A DNA stretch of 55,253 nucleotides from an uncultured Bacteroidales bacterium (GCA_934693135.1 CAKUVA010000013.1:1-55253), one strand, 5' to 3'. Positions 1 to 8,690 are shown, counted from the first letter of the stretch. Translations and numbers: made by a program. The notes: generated by a model not told the origin, from the sequence alone.

Positions 1-48
1 CTGTCTGAAATAAGGTCGGAAACAATGACAGAAAAAATACTATATAAT

Positions 49-1749
49 ATGAAAATACGGGCAACTATTCTCCTTTGCATGGCGTTTCTTTCAGCTGCGC
101 CGTGTGCATCCAGTCAATCACTGAAAGATGGTCTTAAACGCCTCGGCGATCAGATCGGGAAAACAGTAAAACGGACTACAACGCAGACGACTTCTAAGAC
201 CACAGGGCAGACTAACAAGGACAAGCAGCTGCAGAAGCAGTATGAGGCAATGCTTGGGCCTGGTGTTGGCAACGCTGAGGATGAGGCGCCGACCGCAAGA
301 CTCCCAGAACATCATACCGCTCTGTTCGCACCTCTTGGATATCCGATAGAGGCGCGATATGGAGTAAAAAAGGCCAAGGCTGAAATGCCTCCAAGAGCAG
401 CGGAAAAACAGGTGGATTGGACTTCAAACAGACCTTGGATATCTGATCTTGACAATCAGAGCCTTGTGGAGGAGTATCTTCTTCTTGACGACTGCGTGAA
501 AGACGGCTATATTGAACCTCTTACACCGGCTCATCACCATTATTCAAATGTCAAGGCCGAAGTCTTCGCACGTGCTGATGCCCTGAACGGGCTTGTCAAG
601 TATTACAACGAGGCGGTGGAAGAATACACCTACAAGATGGGTGATGAGACCTATAACTGGGTGATAAACGGGATACACGACAAGATTGCCGAAATTCTTG
701 ACGGAGTTCCGTACAAGACTGTCGTCCGGTCGTCCCTGACTCCGCTGTTCACATTGACCGACTTTATCGAGGACTACACTAAAGCTTATTTCAAGGCTTA
801 TGGCGGATACGAGAATGCCATTAATGTGGACTGGACAAAATGGGATCCGAATCCTGACAAGAAGACAGGGGCGACATCAGTCCAGGGCCAGACGGCGACT
901 GTCATTGAAGAGGTCAAGGGTGGAGCGACAGTCGATGTCGCTGGCGTCGCATACGTCCTGCACAATGGCAACAATGGAGGCCCGGGATATGCTTTCGCTT
1001 CCGAGGTGGCGAAGACTGCGGTAGCGGGCAAGGACATCGTCATTCCTGAGTACATAGAATACAATGGCGGCAGGTATCCTGTTAGGACGATGCGTGCGGG
1101 ACTGTTCACAGGCACCGAAATCAAGTCTATAAAGCTCCCGAACTCGTTGAGGGAAATCTCCAACAGGGCATTCGCCTTCACTCCGATAACGGAAATCGTG
1201 ATTCCGGCTTCCGTCAAGGTCGTTCAGGGATCCGCCTTCCAGGAATGCAGAAATCTTGCGAAGGTCGTGTTCGAGGGAGATGTCATTGACGAACTGCACG
1301 GCTGTTTCCAGAACTGTACGAGTCTTCGATCCATTAAGCTTCCTCGCCGTCTTAACGATGTTATGAGCTACTCTATGTTCGAGGGCTGCTCAAATCTTAC
1401 GGATGTGTCACTGCCGGAGAATCTGACTATGATACCTGCGTCCACGTTTGACGGGTGCAAGAGCCTGAAGGCTGTCTCTATCCCTTCGGGTGTCAGGAAA
1501 GTCGATTCCCACGCATTCGCCGGATGTGGGGTCACGACACTTGATCTCTCGAATGTGACGGAGTTCGGGGACTTCTGCTTTAGCGACTGCAAGAGCCTCA
1601 AGTCAGTGAAACTGAACTCGAAGTTTAAGGATGATTTCCTTATGGAGCTTTATCCTGAATTTATGGAATGTCCGCTTCTTCAGGTAAAATATGTAAACGG
1701 TCAGTATGTCTATCCTGAGGGTGGATTCATATTTGTCGACGGGAAATAG
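49..1749 (+). CDS. Secreted BspA-type leucine-rich-repeat protein
   Basis: I start the protein at the second ATG, because it begins directly with a Sec signal peptide (basic MKIR, then a hydrophobic stretch ending near AAPCASS); an in-frame ATG lies 24 bases upstream. The first ~330 residues match no family I recognise: a basic Thr/Lys-rich segment, then a mostly polar region with Trp- and Tyr-rich stretches. From about residue 335 to 535 there are six or seven LRR_5 (BspA/TpLRR) repeats, each with the pattern 'F.GC.sLk.v.lP..v..I...aF', for example FEGCSNLTDVSLPENL and FDGCKSLKAVSIP. Such repeats in Bacteroidetes and Treponema mediate surface adhesion or protein binding. No C-terminal sorting domain is evident, so secreted or periplasmic location is inferred. 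The next gene follows after 15 bases, so the two are probably co-transcribed. The repeat family is sure; the role is not. Confidence 0.85.
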   Translation: MKIRATILLCMAFLSAAPCASSQSLKDGLKRLGDQIGKTVKRTTTQTTSKTTGQTNKDKQLQKQYEAMLGPGVGNAEDEAPTARLPEHHTALFAPLGYPIEARYGVKKAKAEMPPRAAEKQVDWTSNRPWISDLDNQSLVEEYLLLDDCVKDGYIEPLTPAHHHYSNVKAEVFARADALNGLVKYYNEAVEEYTYKMGDETYNWVINGIHDKIAEILDGVPYKTVVRSSLTPLFTLTDFIEDYTKAYFKAYGGYENAINVDWTKWDPNPDKKTGATSVQGQTATVIEEVKGGATVDVAGVAYVLHNGNNGGPGYAFASEVAKTAVAGKDIVIPEYIEYNGGRYPVRTMRAGLFTGTEIKSIKLPNSLREISNRAFAFTPITEIVIPASVKVVQGSAFQECRNLAKVVFEGDVIDELHGCFQNCTSLRSIKLPRRLNDVMSYSMFEGCSNLTDVSLPENLTMIPASTFDGCKSLKAVSIPSGVRKVDSHAFAGCGVTTLDLSNVTEFGDFCFSDCKSLKSVKLNSKFKDDFLMELYPEFMECPLLQVKYVNGQYVYPEGGFIFVDGK

Positions 1750-1764
1750 AGGGAGAATCATTCT

Positions 1765-4161
1765 ATGCTTAGAAAAATAATCATGACGGCTCTTTCAATG
1801 GCTGCGATGCTGATGCCTATGCTTGCGCCGGCACAGAGCAAGCCGAAAGTGAAATCAGTGGATCTGACAATCCCGGTGCCTGAGCCGGGAATGTCCCTGT
1901 TCGATGCGAGGGAGTTCCAGTTGCTCTCTGCGAAGACGGAGTATGGTGATCTTGCCCCCACCGGAGATATAGCTGTCGCTTCGCTGGACTTTGAAGGCGA
2001 TTTCACGGAGAATGACGACGGGGATATGTTTTTCAAGGACGGGTTCGATTATCTTGTCCGGCTGAAGTTTATGGTGAATCCGGATGGAAAATACGATACG
2101 GACTATATGTTCAAGAACAATGACTACTACATTGATGAAACCCGTATAAAGGCTACGGTAAATGGGGTAGAGGCGAAGGTTCTGCGTAGCGTTCCTTATT
2201 TCATTGATGTGGAGCTGCTTATGAGCGTAGGCTCCGGCGGGGCGGATTCGGACAGGGCGGCTGCAATGAAGAAGCCCGCTGATTATGAGCTGAACAAGAA
2301 TTCCTATCGCGGCTCCCTAGTCGCTTATTCTGTCAAGGAGGCCGATGCCGTATGCCCGGACACGAATCCGTATGACCTGATAGTCATAAATGATTTGTAT
2401 CATCCGAGATTCTATGCGAATGTCGGGTTCGGTATAATGGGTAACGGATACCCTGGTCAGAGGTGTATGCTTGTGACCAAGCTTCTTGTCGATACCGCCA
2501 ACCCGGAGATTTATCTCGCGACTGCAGGTGATATCAATAATACCATCCAGGGCACGTACAATATTCGCGAGGTCTGGATCAGCGACAAAGTGAACCCGGT
2601 CGATTTCGTCAGGACGATATGCTCTGTTATGAGGGGCGGGGATGATGATAAGACCAAGATATATTTTCCTGCGTACAGTATGCTTTTCCATAGCGGCAGG
2701 GCGACGTTGTTTGTTCCGGAAGCGGCCGCTCCCGCCCTGAAGCAGCTTTTCGCCCGCCCGACGTGGAGCTATCATATCTTGTTCAAGATAAAGACGTATT
2801 CCGGTGATGTACATACCGCCCAGAAAGCCGGTGGCGATGCCGCCAAGCCTTTATGCGTCAATCATATATTTACGGACAAGGTCGCGGCTGCTGATAAGAT
2901 ATATCGGTATGGGACTTGCGGGCGCACTCAGCGCTACTATTATTCTTGCCGTATATGCGGTCAGAACGAGCATAATGCCAACCATACGTTCAGCTTGACA
3001 GCGGAAGGCGACAACGGGCCGCACCAGTGCGAGGAGCCGCTTGCCGACGACCAGGCCTATATCGGAGTCAATGCTTCCGGGCATCACGTGTGGTGGTACA
3101 GCTGTATCTGGTGCGGTCATTCAGACGGATATGAGCAGCGGCATATCACTAGACGCGACTGGCAGCTCTCAGGAACTGAAGCAAACTATGAGGAGTTCAG
3201 AAAGGCTATGGCAGAAATCGCAGACAATACTGAGAGAGAAGCGCTTCTTAAGACCACGGCTCTTCCTGGTATGTTCATTCTGCCGCATAAGTCGGATGCC
3301 AAGATGACGGCTACATTCCAAAGTGTTGTCAATTATGCTCTTAATGACAATCTTCTTGAAGATGCAGTCCTTGGAAAGGACTATACCGCTCCATTGACAC
3401 AACTCCAGCTGAGGTCCTTGGCGGTGCGTCTCATAGAAGAACTCGTCAAGAAAGAAATAAAGCCCGACAAGAAGCAGGCGGGAGCCTTTACTGACGGCTA
3501 TTCAGCCAAAGCTGCTGCAATCGGGCTTCTTGAAGGCCATTTCTCCGGTGCGGACGCTCCTTCTGTCAATGCCCCCGCGACCAGGCAGGAGGTGGCGACG
3601 ATGATTTACAGGGCATTGCGCTATATCGAAAGTCAGGGTGTGTACAGTTATACCGAATACGATTCCGCATTGTCCAGATATAAGGACCGTGAGTGTGTGG
3701 CGTCGTGGGCGGAAGAGCCGATGGCATTTATGGATGCGTTGGGACTTCTGACCGGGATATCCGAAAATGAGCTTGGGCCGGAATCGGTATGTTCTATTGA
3801 AAAAGCGATCGAAGTGGCAGAGAAGAGTACTCACGCTCATCAGCTCGGCTGGTATCAGGCAAGGAGCTGGGGTGAAGGGACAGGCCGTTCTTATGAAGGC
3901 TCGGTATGCTATATGCCGCACGTCGCAGGAACGACCAATCATTTCATTTCTCCTGGAGAAAGGGTCTGGGTCACTGGGCCACGTGTGGGACTTATGTATG
4001 ATTTCCTTCCGATCCGTGAATCGTATTCTGGTGAGAGAATGTATGTGAAGGCCGAATGGTTCCGTCCGGTGCGACCTCGCATTCTGAAGTCCTCCGGGAC
4101 TACGTTCGCTCCTCTCCATACCAGGGACTATCTTGATGGCATCTATATATGGGGCAATTGA
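1765..4161 (+). CDS. Secreted protein with zinc-ribbon-like Cys pairs and SLH-like repeats
   Basis: A 798-residue protein with a clear signal peptide (MLRKIIMTALSMAAMLMPMLAPAQS). The first ~350 residues are unrecognised. Around residues 365-460 there are two Cys/His blocks (CGRTQRYYYSCRICGQNEH and YSCIWCGHSDGYEQRH), resembling the small Cx2C repeats seen in secreted proteins of Firmicutes. Residues ~530-690 resemble S-layer homology repeats: 'ATRQEVATMIYRAL' matches the conserved TR.E...m..R.l core, and 'YKDRECVASWAEEPMAFMDALGLLTG' matches the F.D....WA..ai......G...G core. SLH domains normally bind pyruvylated cell-wall polymers of Gram-positives, so this architecture is unusual in a Bacteroidales. 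The last ~100 residues are unrecognised. It lies 15 bases after the BspA-like gene, suggesting a two-gene surface operon. The SLH assignment is by eye. Confidence 0.75.
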   Translation: MLRKIIMTALSMAAMLMPMLAPAQSKPKVKSVDLTIPVPEPGMSLFDAREFQLLSAKTEYGDLAPTGDIAVASLDFEGDFTENDDGDMFFKDGFDYLVRLKFMVNPDGKYDTDYMFKNNDYYIDETRIKATVNGVEAKVLRSVPYFIDVELLMSVGSGGADSDRAAAMKKPADYELNKNSYRGSLVAYSVKEADAVCPDTNPYDLIVINDLYHPRFYANVGFGIMGNGYPGQRCMLVTKLLVDTANPEIYLATAGDINNTIQGTYNIREVWISDKVNPVDFVRTICSVMRGGDDDKTKIYFPAYSMLFHSGRATLFVPEAAAPALKQLFARPTWSYHILFKIKTYSGDVHTAQKAGGDAAKPLCVNHIFTDKVAAADKIYRYGTCGRTQRYYYSCRICGQNEHNANHTFSLTAEGDNGPHQCEEPLADDQAYIGVNASGHHVWWYSCIWCGHSDGYEQRHITRRDWQLSGTEANYEEFRKAMAEIADNTEREALLKTTALPGMFILPHKSDAKMTATFQSVVNYALNDNLLEDAVLGKDYTAPLTQLQLRSLAVRLIEELVKKEIKPDKKQAGAFTDGYSAKAAAIGLLEGHFSGADAPSVNAPATRQEVATMIYRALRYIESQGVYSYTEYDSALSRYKDRECVASWAEEPMAFMDALGLLTGISENELGPESVCSIEKAIEVAEKSTHAHQLGWYQARSWGEGTGRSYEGSVCYMPHVAGTTNHFISPGERVWVTGPRVGLMYDFLPIRESYSGERMYVKAEWFRPVRPRILKSSGTTFAPLHTRDYLDGIYIWGN

Positions 4162-4183
4162 CAAGCCTATACGTGCGGCTTGT
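4161..4183 (+). terminator. Short hairpin at the end of the SLH-like protein gene
   Basis: A 7-base perfect stem (ACAAGCC ... GGCTTGT) begins in the stop codon of the upstream gene and is followed by CTTGGTGTTTG rather than a clean U-run. It may act as a weak terminator for the two-gene surface operon. Confidence 0.35.
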
Positions 4184-4210
4184 CTTGGTGTTTGTCATCA
4201 ATAATCTATG

Positions 4211-4245
4211 AATTCCAAATGTCCTCTTTTGTGATATTTGGAATT
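4211..4245. terminator. Perfect 10-base inverted repeat between convergent genes
   Basis: AATTCCAAAT and ATTTGGAATT form a perfect AT-rich 10-base stem around a 15-base loop, midway between two genes that converge. Position and symmetry suggest a bidirectional terminator; flanking T-runs are weak, so this stays tentative. Confidence 0.4.
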
Positions 4246-4313
4246 TGTAATTTACTGATAATTAATAATGAAAAAAAGTTCGGACTCTGAATCTCTATTG
4301 GGATGCGGAGCTC

Positions 4314-4955
4314 CTATTTGACCTTTCGATAGAAACTGCCGCTCTGCCCTTTGATGTGATATTCCTTGGTTGTGTTCCAGGTCTCGTCCCCGCCGTAGAT
4401 CCTGGACTGTTCAGTCGTGCTGATGTATTCATTGCCATATTTGTCCACGAAGACACCTCCCTGCGAAGACGCATTGACACCGCCGGACGAAGCACCGCCG
4501 ATGATGGCACCGATGACGGCAAGCGCCACAGCGACCGTAATGGCGAGCCACCAGAAATTCTTTACGATGAAAACACCAAGGCTCAGCGCTGGATATACGA
4601 GCATCAGACCGGTAATGGCGCACCCGACTGCCGGAAGCCAGCCTCCAGTGAACCCGAACAGCCCGTCGAGGACCACCAGATAGAAGGACGCGACCACCAT
4701 AAGTGTCAATGCGCCTGTATATGTCAATGCCAATGAGTATTTCAAGATGCTTTCGTCCAGCATCTCCTTGGAGCATAACTCCCTCATAGCAGACATTATC
4801 TTTCCCACTGACAATGCCAGCGCAGCGGCTCCGACGAGCAGGACAATGAACCTGCAGGCCTTGCGCCAGCCATCCTTTTCGTAAAAGACGCTTCCCCATA
4901 GCGCAAGGGCTGCGGATGCTAGAGGAATGATGAAAGATAGAACCGTGTCAGCCAT
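4314..4955 (-). CDS. Polytopic membrane protein of unknown function
   Basis: A 213-residue protein with about four or five hydrophobic segments: residues ~5-20, 33-50, 73-97, 104-122 and 128-150, the last a Gly/Ala/Val-rich helix before a polar C-terminal tail of about 60 residues. The tail contains 'GGVFVDKYGNEYIS' and ends 'GSFYRKVK', and may lie outside the membrane. I do not recognise the family. The gene is monocistronic, facing the SLH-like gene and divergent from the lipoprotein gene downstream of its start. A TATATTTG box lies just upstream. Nothing in the sequence shows a function. Confidence 0.7.
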   Translation of the reverse strand: MADTVLSFIIPLASAALALWGSVFYEKDGWRKACRFIVLLVGAAALALSVGKIMSAMRELCSKEMLDESILKYSLALTYTGALTLMVVASFYLVVLDGLFGFTGGWLPAVGCAITGLMLVYPALSLGVFIVKNFWWLAITVAVALAVIGAIIGGASSGGVNASSQGGVFVDKYGNEYISTTEQSRIYGGDETWNTTKEYHIKGQSGSFYRKVK

Positions 4956-4978
4956 AAGATTATCAGTTTTTCGCTAGC

Positions 4979-4986
4979 CAAATATA
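4979..4986 (-). promoter_or_regulatory. Bacteroidetes -7 box (TATATTTG) for the membrane protein gene
   Basis: On the minus strand the sequence reads TATATTTG, an exact TAnnTTTG match, 23 bases upstream of the start codon at 4955. I find no convincing TTTG -33 element about 20 bases further up. Confidence 0.45.
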
Positions 4987-5078
4987 AGAATAATATTTCA
5001 TTCATATTATAGCTGATCACATAGTCTTGCGGATCTACGAAAATATTGATAACTTTCCAACAATAAATTTAGAGGACA

Positions 5079-5561
5079 ATGAAAAAGGTATTTGCTATCG
5101 TGGCTGGCCTTATCGCATTGATTTGCATAAGCAGCTGCAAAGAGAACTACTCCAACGGAGAAAAAGTCGGCAATCTCATCGAATTCACCAGCAAAGGTGT
5201 GTTCTGGGATTCATGGGAGGGCCGTATGAATATGACACAGACTGGTATGAACACCAGCGGTGAACCATTCTCGTTCAGCTTTGATAATGACCGCCATGAC
5301 CAGGACTCTCTGGTGAATCTTATGAAGCAGGCCCAGGTAGAGGGCTGGAAACTGAAAATCCGTTATCATGAGGTGTGGGGTCTGAGAAACCTTTTCTATA
5401 ACCGCGGAGAAACAGACTACTTCGTGGATGATGTTACAGTTCTTGACCGCGACTTCGCGAATCCGCTTCGCAACATGGACGTTGGAAACCGCGGAAGCGT
5501 AGTTGATACCATTTGGGTGGTCGTGGATAAGTCAGAAATTCTCCGCAATAGGAAAAAATAG
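5079..5561 (+). CDS. Small lipoprotein of unknown function
   Basis: 160 residues, with an SPII signal: MKKVFAIVAGLIALICISSC, acylated Cys at residue 20. The mature part contains 'FTSKGVFWDSWEGRMNM', which resembles a widespread family of short uncharacterised bacterial lipoproteins and periplasmic proteins with a 'SKKG..W.t.EGE..l' segment (some wrongly named as 6-phosphogluconate dehydrogenase in databases). No catalytic motif is visible. AGAGGA sits a few bases before the ATG as a possible ribosome site. The gene stands alone and ends in a strong bidirectional hairpin shared with the copper regulator gene. Confidence 0.8.
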   Translation: MKKVFAIVAGLIALICISSCKENYSNGEKVGNLIEFTSKGVFWDSWEGRMNMTQTGMNTSGEPFSFSFDNDRHDQDSLVNLMKQAQVEGWKLKIRYHEVWGLRNLFYNRGETDYFVDDVTVLDRDFANPLRNMDVGNRGSVVDTIWVVVDKSEILRNRKK

Positions 5562-5566
5562 TTATA

Positions 5567-5597
5567 GAAGCTGTTTGGATTTTACCCAAACAGCTTC
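5567..5597. terminator. Bidirectional terminator between the lipoprotein and AraC genes
   Basis: A perfect 12-base stem, GAAGCTGTTTGG / CCAAACAGCTTC, with a 7-base loop fills almost the whole gap between two convergent genes and abuts the stop codon of the AraC gene. Confidence 0.8.
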
Positions 5598-6179
5598 TTA
5601 TATCTTGTCTATTGGCATCCGTCGCTCCCCCTTAATCTTGCGGAATTCAGTAGGAGTAAAGCCTGTAATACGTCTGAATTGGGCGCTCAAATATGCCACA
5701 CTGGAGTAGTTCATCAGATAAGCTATTTCGGTAAGAGACAGCTCTCCATATACCAAAAGTTCCTTAACTCGCTCCACCTTCTGGGCAATATAATACTGCT
5801 CGATTGTAACATTTTCTTGGTCAGAAAATATGCTACTTTGATATTTATATTCACAATGTAACTTATCTGACAGGTAGTCGGACAGGTTCGTCTTAATCCT
5901 TTCTTCTCCAGCGGCTTCTGTCAGGCTGTCCTGATGAACAAGACCGATAATAGCCTGCTTTATCTGCTCAGTAAGTAGCCGCTTCTTATCATCTATAAAG
6001 CCAAAACCGAGCGGCTCCAGTACTGCTTTAGCTTTCGCTACTTCCTCATCAGACAATTTCCTTGGAAACTCAGCCTCTCCAAGCCTTACGATTACAGGCC
6101 CAAGTCCTGCCTTTTCCAGCTGTTCGCGAACCGCCATTATGCAACGGTCGCATACCATGTGCTTTATATATAGAATCAT
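5598..6179 (-). CDS. AraC-family regulator with N-terminal HMA-like region (copper response)
   Basis: 193 residues. The C-terminal ~100 residues are an AraC/XylS double helix-turn-helix: 'LSLTEIAYLMNYSSVAYLSAQFRRITGFTPTEFRK' (given here only as a landmark, residues ~148-182) has the classic second-helix pattern. The N-terminal ~65 residues are not a sugar-binding cupin; they begin MILYIKHMVCDRCIMAV, with a CxxC in the position of a heavy-metal-associated (HMA) domain, and the spacing fits a beta-alpha-beta HMA-like fold. The start codon overlaps the stop codon of the copper ATPase gene (ATGA), so the two are translationally coupled. A copper- (or silver-) sensing regulator of the adjacent pump is the natural reading; metal specificity is inferred from the neighbour. 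Confidence 0.88.
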   Translation of the reverse strand: MILYIKHMVCDRCIMAVREQLEKAGLGPVIVRLGEAEFPRKLSDEEVAKAKAVLEPLGFGFIDDKKRLLTEQIKQAIIGLVHQDSLTEAAGEERIKTNLSDYLSDKLHCEYKYQSSIFSDQENVTIEQYYIAQKVERVKELLVYGELSLTEIAYLMNYSSVAYLSAQFRRITGFTPTEFRKIKGERRMPIDKI

Positions 6180-8389
6180 ATCTTCTTCAACTTCAGCCTC
6201 AGACTGTTTGTCACGACACTTATGCTGCTCAATGCCATGGCCGCGCTGGCAATCATCGGATTAAGCAGGAATCCACAAATCGGATACAGAATACCTGCTG
6301 CAATCGGAATGCCAATCACATTGTAAATGAACGCCCAGAACAAATTCTCCCGCAATGTCCTCACTGTCAAGCGTGACAGACGTATCGCACTGGCGACTTT
6401 CCTGAGATCCGAGCCTGTCAATGTGATGCCTGCGGACTCCATCGCGATATCGCTTCCTCCTCCCATTGCAATCCCAAGGTCAGCTTGCGCCAAGGCTGCA
6501 CTGTCATTGATTCCGTCACCGACCATCGCAGTCTGAATTCCACGTGCTTGAAGCCCGCGAATGAACTCTAACTTGTCAGAAGGCAATGCTTCTGCGCGTA
6601 GTCCACTTACCCCGAGTTTGGCGGCAACATTCTCCGCAGATTCCTTGCCGTCTCCAGTAAGAACGTATGTGTCAATACCCATATCCTTCAGCTGGTCAAT
6701 GCCTTCCTTCGCTGTCTTTCTCACGGTATCTGACACTGAAAGTGCCGCAGTTGCCTCCCCGTTTTCCGCGAACCAGATGACAGTCCCTGCCATTTTGCCG
6801 GCGTCGCAGGACAATGCAGAAGGGACATTGACACCAAGCATTGTCATAAATCTGCTAGAGCCTGCATTAACCTTTATCTTTCTGCCGTCAGGCATGATTT
6901 CCACGCCACTTATGCCCAGTCCTGGAACCGATTGAAAATCACTGACTTTTATAGGTATGGACGATTTGCATTGGCTTTCTGCATAGTTCGCGACAGCCCC
7001 AGCCAACGGATGCTCCGACATTGACTCCAGACTTGCTAGCCCCTTGAGAGTTTCCTCCTTATGTCTCTCATCGGTGAAGTGAGCTTCCCGGACTTCCGGG
7101 CGCCCCTCTGTCAGCGTTCCTGTCTTGTCCAGCACGGCGGCCTTTATGGATGCGGCACGTTCCAGGCACTCGGCGTCCTTGATCAGTATGCCGTTTTCAG
7201 CACCTAAGCCGATGCCTACCGTTATTGCAGTCGGGGTTGCGAGACCAAGTGCGCATGGACAAGCGATTACCAGCACCGTCACAGCGGCGAGAAGTCCATG
7301 CGAGAAGCCGTCAGCGGGATCCAGGATTAACCATACAATGAAACTTATTATGGATATAAGCATTATTACCGGTACAAATACAGACGCTACCTTGTCCACT
7401 GTCCGCTGTATCGGTGCCTTACTATCCTGCGCACGTTGTGTCATCTGGATTATCTGTGATAGCATCGTCTTTTCGCCAACATCCTCAGCCCGGTATCTTA
7501 TGCCTCCTTTCTGATTGACCGTGCCGGAGAATACCTTCGCACCGACTTCCTTAAGAACCGGAATAGGCTCGCCTGTAAGCATGCTTTCGTCAATGTAAGT
7601 GCTTCCTTCCGTGACAATGCCATCCACGGCGATGCGCTCCCCAGGATGTGCTACGATGATGTCCCCTGGCACGACAGTGTCCACATCTACTGTCTTTTCC
7701 GTGCTTCCGATGACCAATGTCACTGTATTCGGCTTCAGCCCTATGAGTTTTCTGACAGCAGATGTAGTCTGCCGCTTCGCCCTGTTTTCCAAAAGCTTGC
7801 CGGCAAGGACGAATGTGACCACCATCGCCGATGCCTCGAAATAAAGATGTGGTTCAATGCCTTTGCTTGTCCAGAATGCCGGGAATGCCAGATTGAATAG
7901 GCTGAATATGTATGAAACTCCGATGCTCAATGCCACAAGGGTATCCATACTGCACATTCCGTGTTTAAGCTGTTTCCAGGCGTTGGAAAAGAACCGGCCT
8001 CCACACCAGAATACCACCGGCGTTGCCAGGAGCCACATAGCGATTCCTGCCCTGCTATCGTGGACCATTCCTATAAGCATCAATGCCAAAGACAATGCTG
8101 CTCCGGCTGATGTCTTGACGATCAATGCTTTGTGTTCCCTGCGCTCCCGGGCTTCCGCATCGTCTTCATCTTCGTCCTCTTCCGGGACAAGACCATATCC
8201 GGCATCTTTGACAGCCCTGACTAAGCTGTCTGTAGTGCATTTATTATCATCATATTCCACAGTCGCCCGTCCAGAGACAAAACTTACCGATGCTGCTTTG
8301 ACACCCGGCTGTTCGTTAAGTACTGTATTAATACGGGCTGCGCATCCTGCGCAACCCATCCCTGTTGCCTTGAAACTCTTTCTGGCCAT
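6176..8389 (-). CDS. copA: Copper-exporting P1B-type ATPase
   Basis: I place the start at MARKSFKATGMGC (737 residues); a further in-frame ATG 42 bases upstream lies before a TATCTTTG promoter box and would not be transcribed from it. One N-terminal HMA domain has GMGCAGC. An acidic linker (EEDEDEDD) follows. Then come the transmembrane region with the metal-binding CPC in 'VIACPCALGLATPT', phosphorylation site DKTGTLTEG, 'SEHPLAGA' (nucleotide HP motif), and 'MVGDGINDSAALAQAD'. The last two helices carry 'FIYNVIGIP' and 'MALSSISVVTNSLRL', the YN and MxxSS signatures of the Cu(I) subgroup. It exports Cu(I) to the periplasm. It overlaps the downstream AraC-HMA regulator by four bases, forming a two-gene copper resistance operon. 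Confidence 0.95.
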   Translation of the reverse strand: MARKSFKATGMGCAGCAARINTVLNEQPGVKAASVSFVSGRATVEYDDNKCTTDSLVRAVKDAGYGLVPEEDEDEDDAEARERREHKALIVKTSAGAALSLALMLIGMVHDSRAGIAMWLLATPVVFWCGGRFFSNAWKQLKHGMCSMDTLVALSIGVSYIFSLFNLAFPAFWTSKGIEPHLYFEASAMVVTFVLAGKLLENRAKRQTTSAVRKLIGLKPNTVTLVIGSTEKTVDVDTVVPGDIIVAHPGERIAVDGIVTEGSTYIDESMLTGEPIPVLKEVGAKVFSGTVNQKGGIRYRAEDVGEKTMLSQIIQMTQRAQDSKAPIQRTVDKVASVFVPVIMLISIISFIVWLILDPADGFSHGLLAAVTVLVIACPCALGLATPTAITVGIGLGAENGILIKDAECLERAASIKAAVLDKTGTLTEGRPEVREAHFTDERHKEETLKGLASLESMSEHPLAGAVANYAESQCKSSIPIKVSDFQSVPGLGISGVEIMPDGRKIKVNAGSSRFMTMLGVNVPSALSCDAGKMAGTVIWFAENGEATAALSVSDTVRKTAKEGIDQLKDMGIDTYVLTGDGKESAENVAAKLGVSGLRAEALPSDKLEFIRGLQARGIQTAMVGDGINDSAALAQADLGIAMGGGSDIAMESAGITLTGSDLRKVASAIRLSRLTVRTLRENLFWAFIYNVIGIPIAAGILYPICGFLLNPMIASAAMALSSISVVTNSLRLKLKKI

Positions 8390-8407
8390 ATATCTGATAT
8401 TTTTCCG

Positions 8408-8415
8408 CAAAGATA
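8408..8415 (-). promoter_or_regulatory. -7 box (TATCTTTG) of the copper operon
   Basis: TATCTTTG on the minus strand, 18 bases upstream of the copA start I chose. It supports the shorter start. A -33 element is not clear. Confidence 0.5.
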
Positions 8416-8498
8416 ACTCTACGCCCAGCATAGTATGTTACATTATTTTCCGACAGGGTTATGATGTTTTCCATACGCGTCCGAGGCGGGCTGAATAC

Positions 8499-8529
8499 AA
8501 AAAAAGACTCCGGAATAAATTCCGAAGTC
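8499..8529 (-). terminator. Terminator of tRNA-Ala
   Basis: On the minus strand an 11-base stem (GACTTCGGAAT / ATTCCGGAGTC, one G-T pair) with a 2-base loop is followed by a run of seven T. It lies eight bases beyond the 3' end of the tRNA. Confidence 0.85.
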
Positions 8530-8536
8530 ATTCAAG

Positions 8537-8610
8537 TGGAGATAGACGGAGTCGAACCGACGACCCTCTGCTTGCAAAGCAGATGCTCTAGCCAACTGAG
8601 CTATATCCCC
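8537..8610 (-). tRNA. tRNA-Ala (anticodon TGC)
   Basis: The minus strand folds into a full cloverleaf: acceptor GGGGATA with TATCTCC (one G-T pair), D arm GCTCAGTTGGCTAGAGC, anticodon arm CTGCT TTGCAAG AGCAG-type with TGC at the anticodon, and T arm GGTTCGACTCC. Discriminator A; the CCA end is not encoded. It has its own promoter and terminator, and stands apart from rRNA genes, none of which is in this window. Confidence 0.95.
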
Positions 8611-8621
8611 GTTTGCGTTTG

Positions 8622-8653
8622 CAAATGTAGAAACATTTTTTTATATTCACAAA
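8622..8653 (-). promoter_or_regulatory. Promoter of tRNA-Ala
   Basis: Minus strand: TTTG at -33 (8650-8653) and TACATTTG at -7 (8622-8629) separated by 20 bases, matching the Bacteroidetes sigma-ABfr consensus. Transcription would begin a few bases before the mature 5' end at 8610. Confidence 0.75.
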
Positions 8654-8690
8654 ATTATTAGAATAATTTTACCATAAAAATCGTTTCGGT

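Noticed and set aside
3502..4164. Long minus-strand reading frame of 220 codons opposite the SLH-like protein
   Set aside because: It is the shadow of the real plus-strand gene: no signal, domain or start context, and composition of an antisense frame.
8390..8431. Longer start for the copper ATPase (14 more codons)
   Set aside because: A TATCTTTG promoter box lies inside it, and the residues do not resemble any ATPase extension.
7857..8591. Plus-strand frame of 244 codons opposite copA and through tRNA-Ala
   Set aside because: Antisense to clear P-type ATPase motifs and it runs across the tRNA; a shadow.
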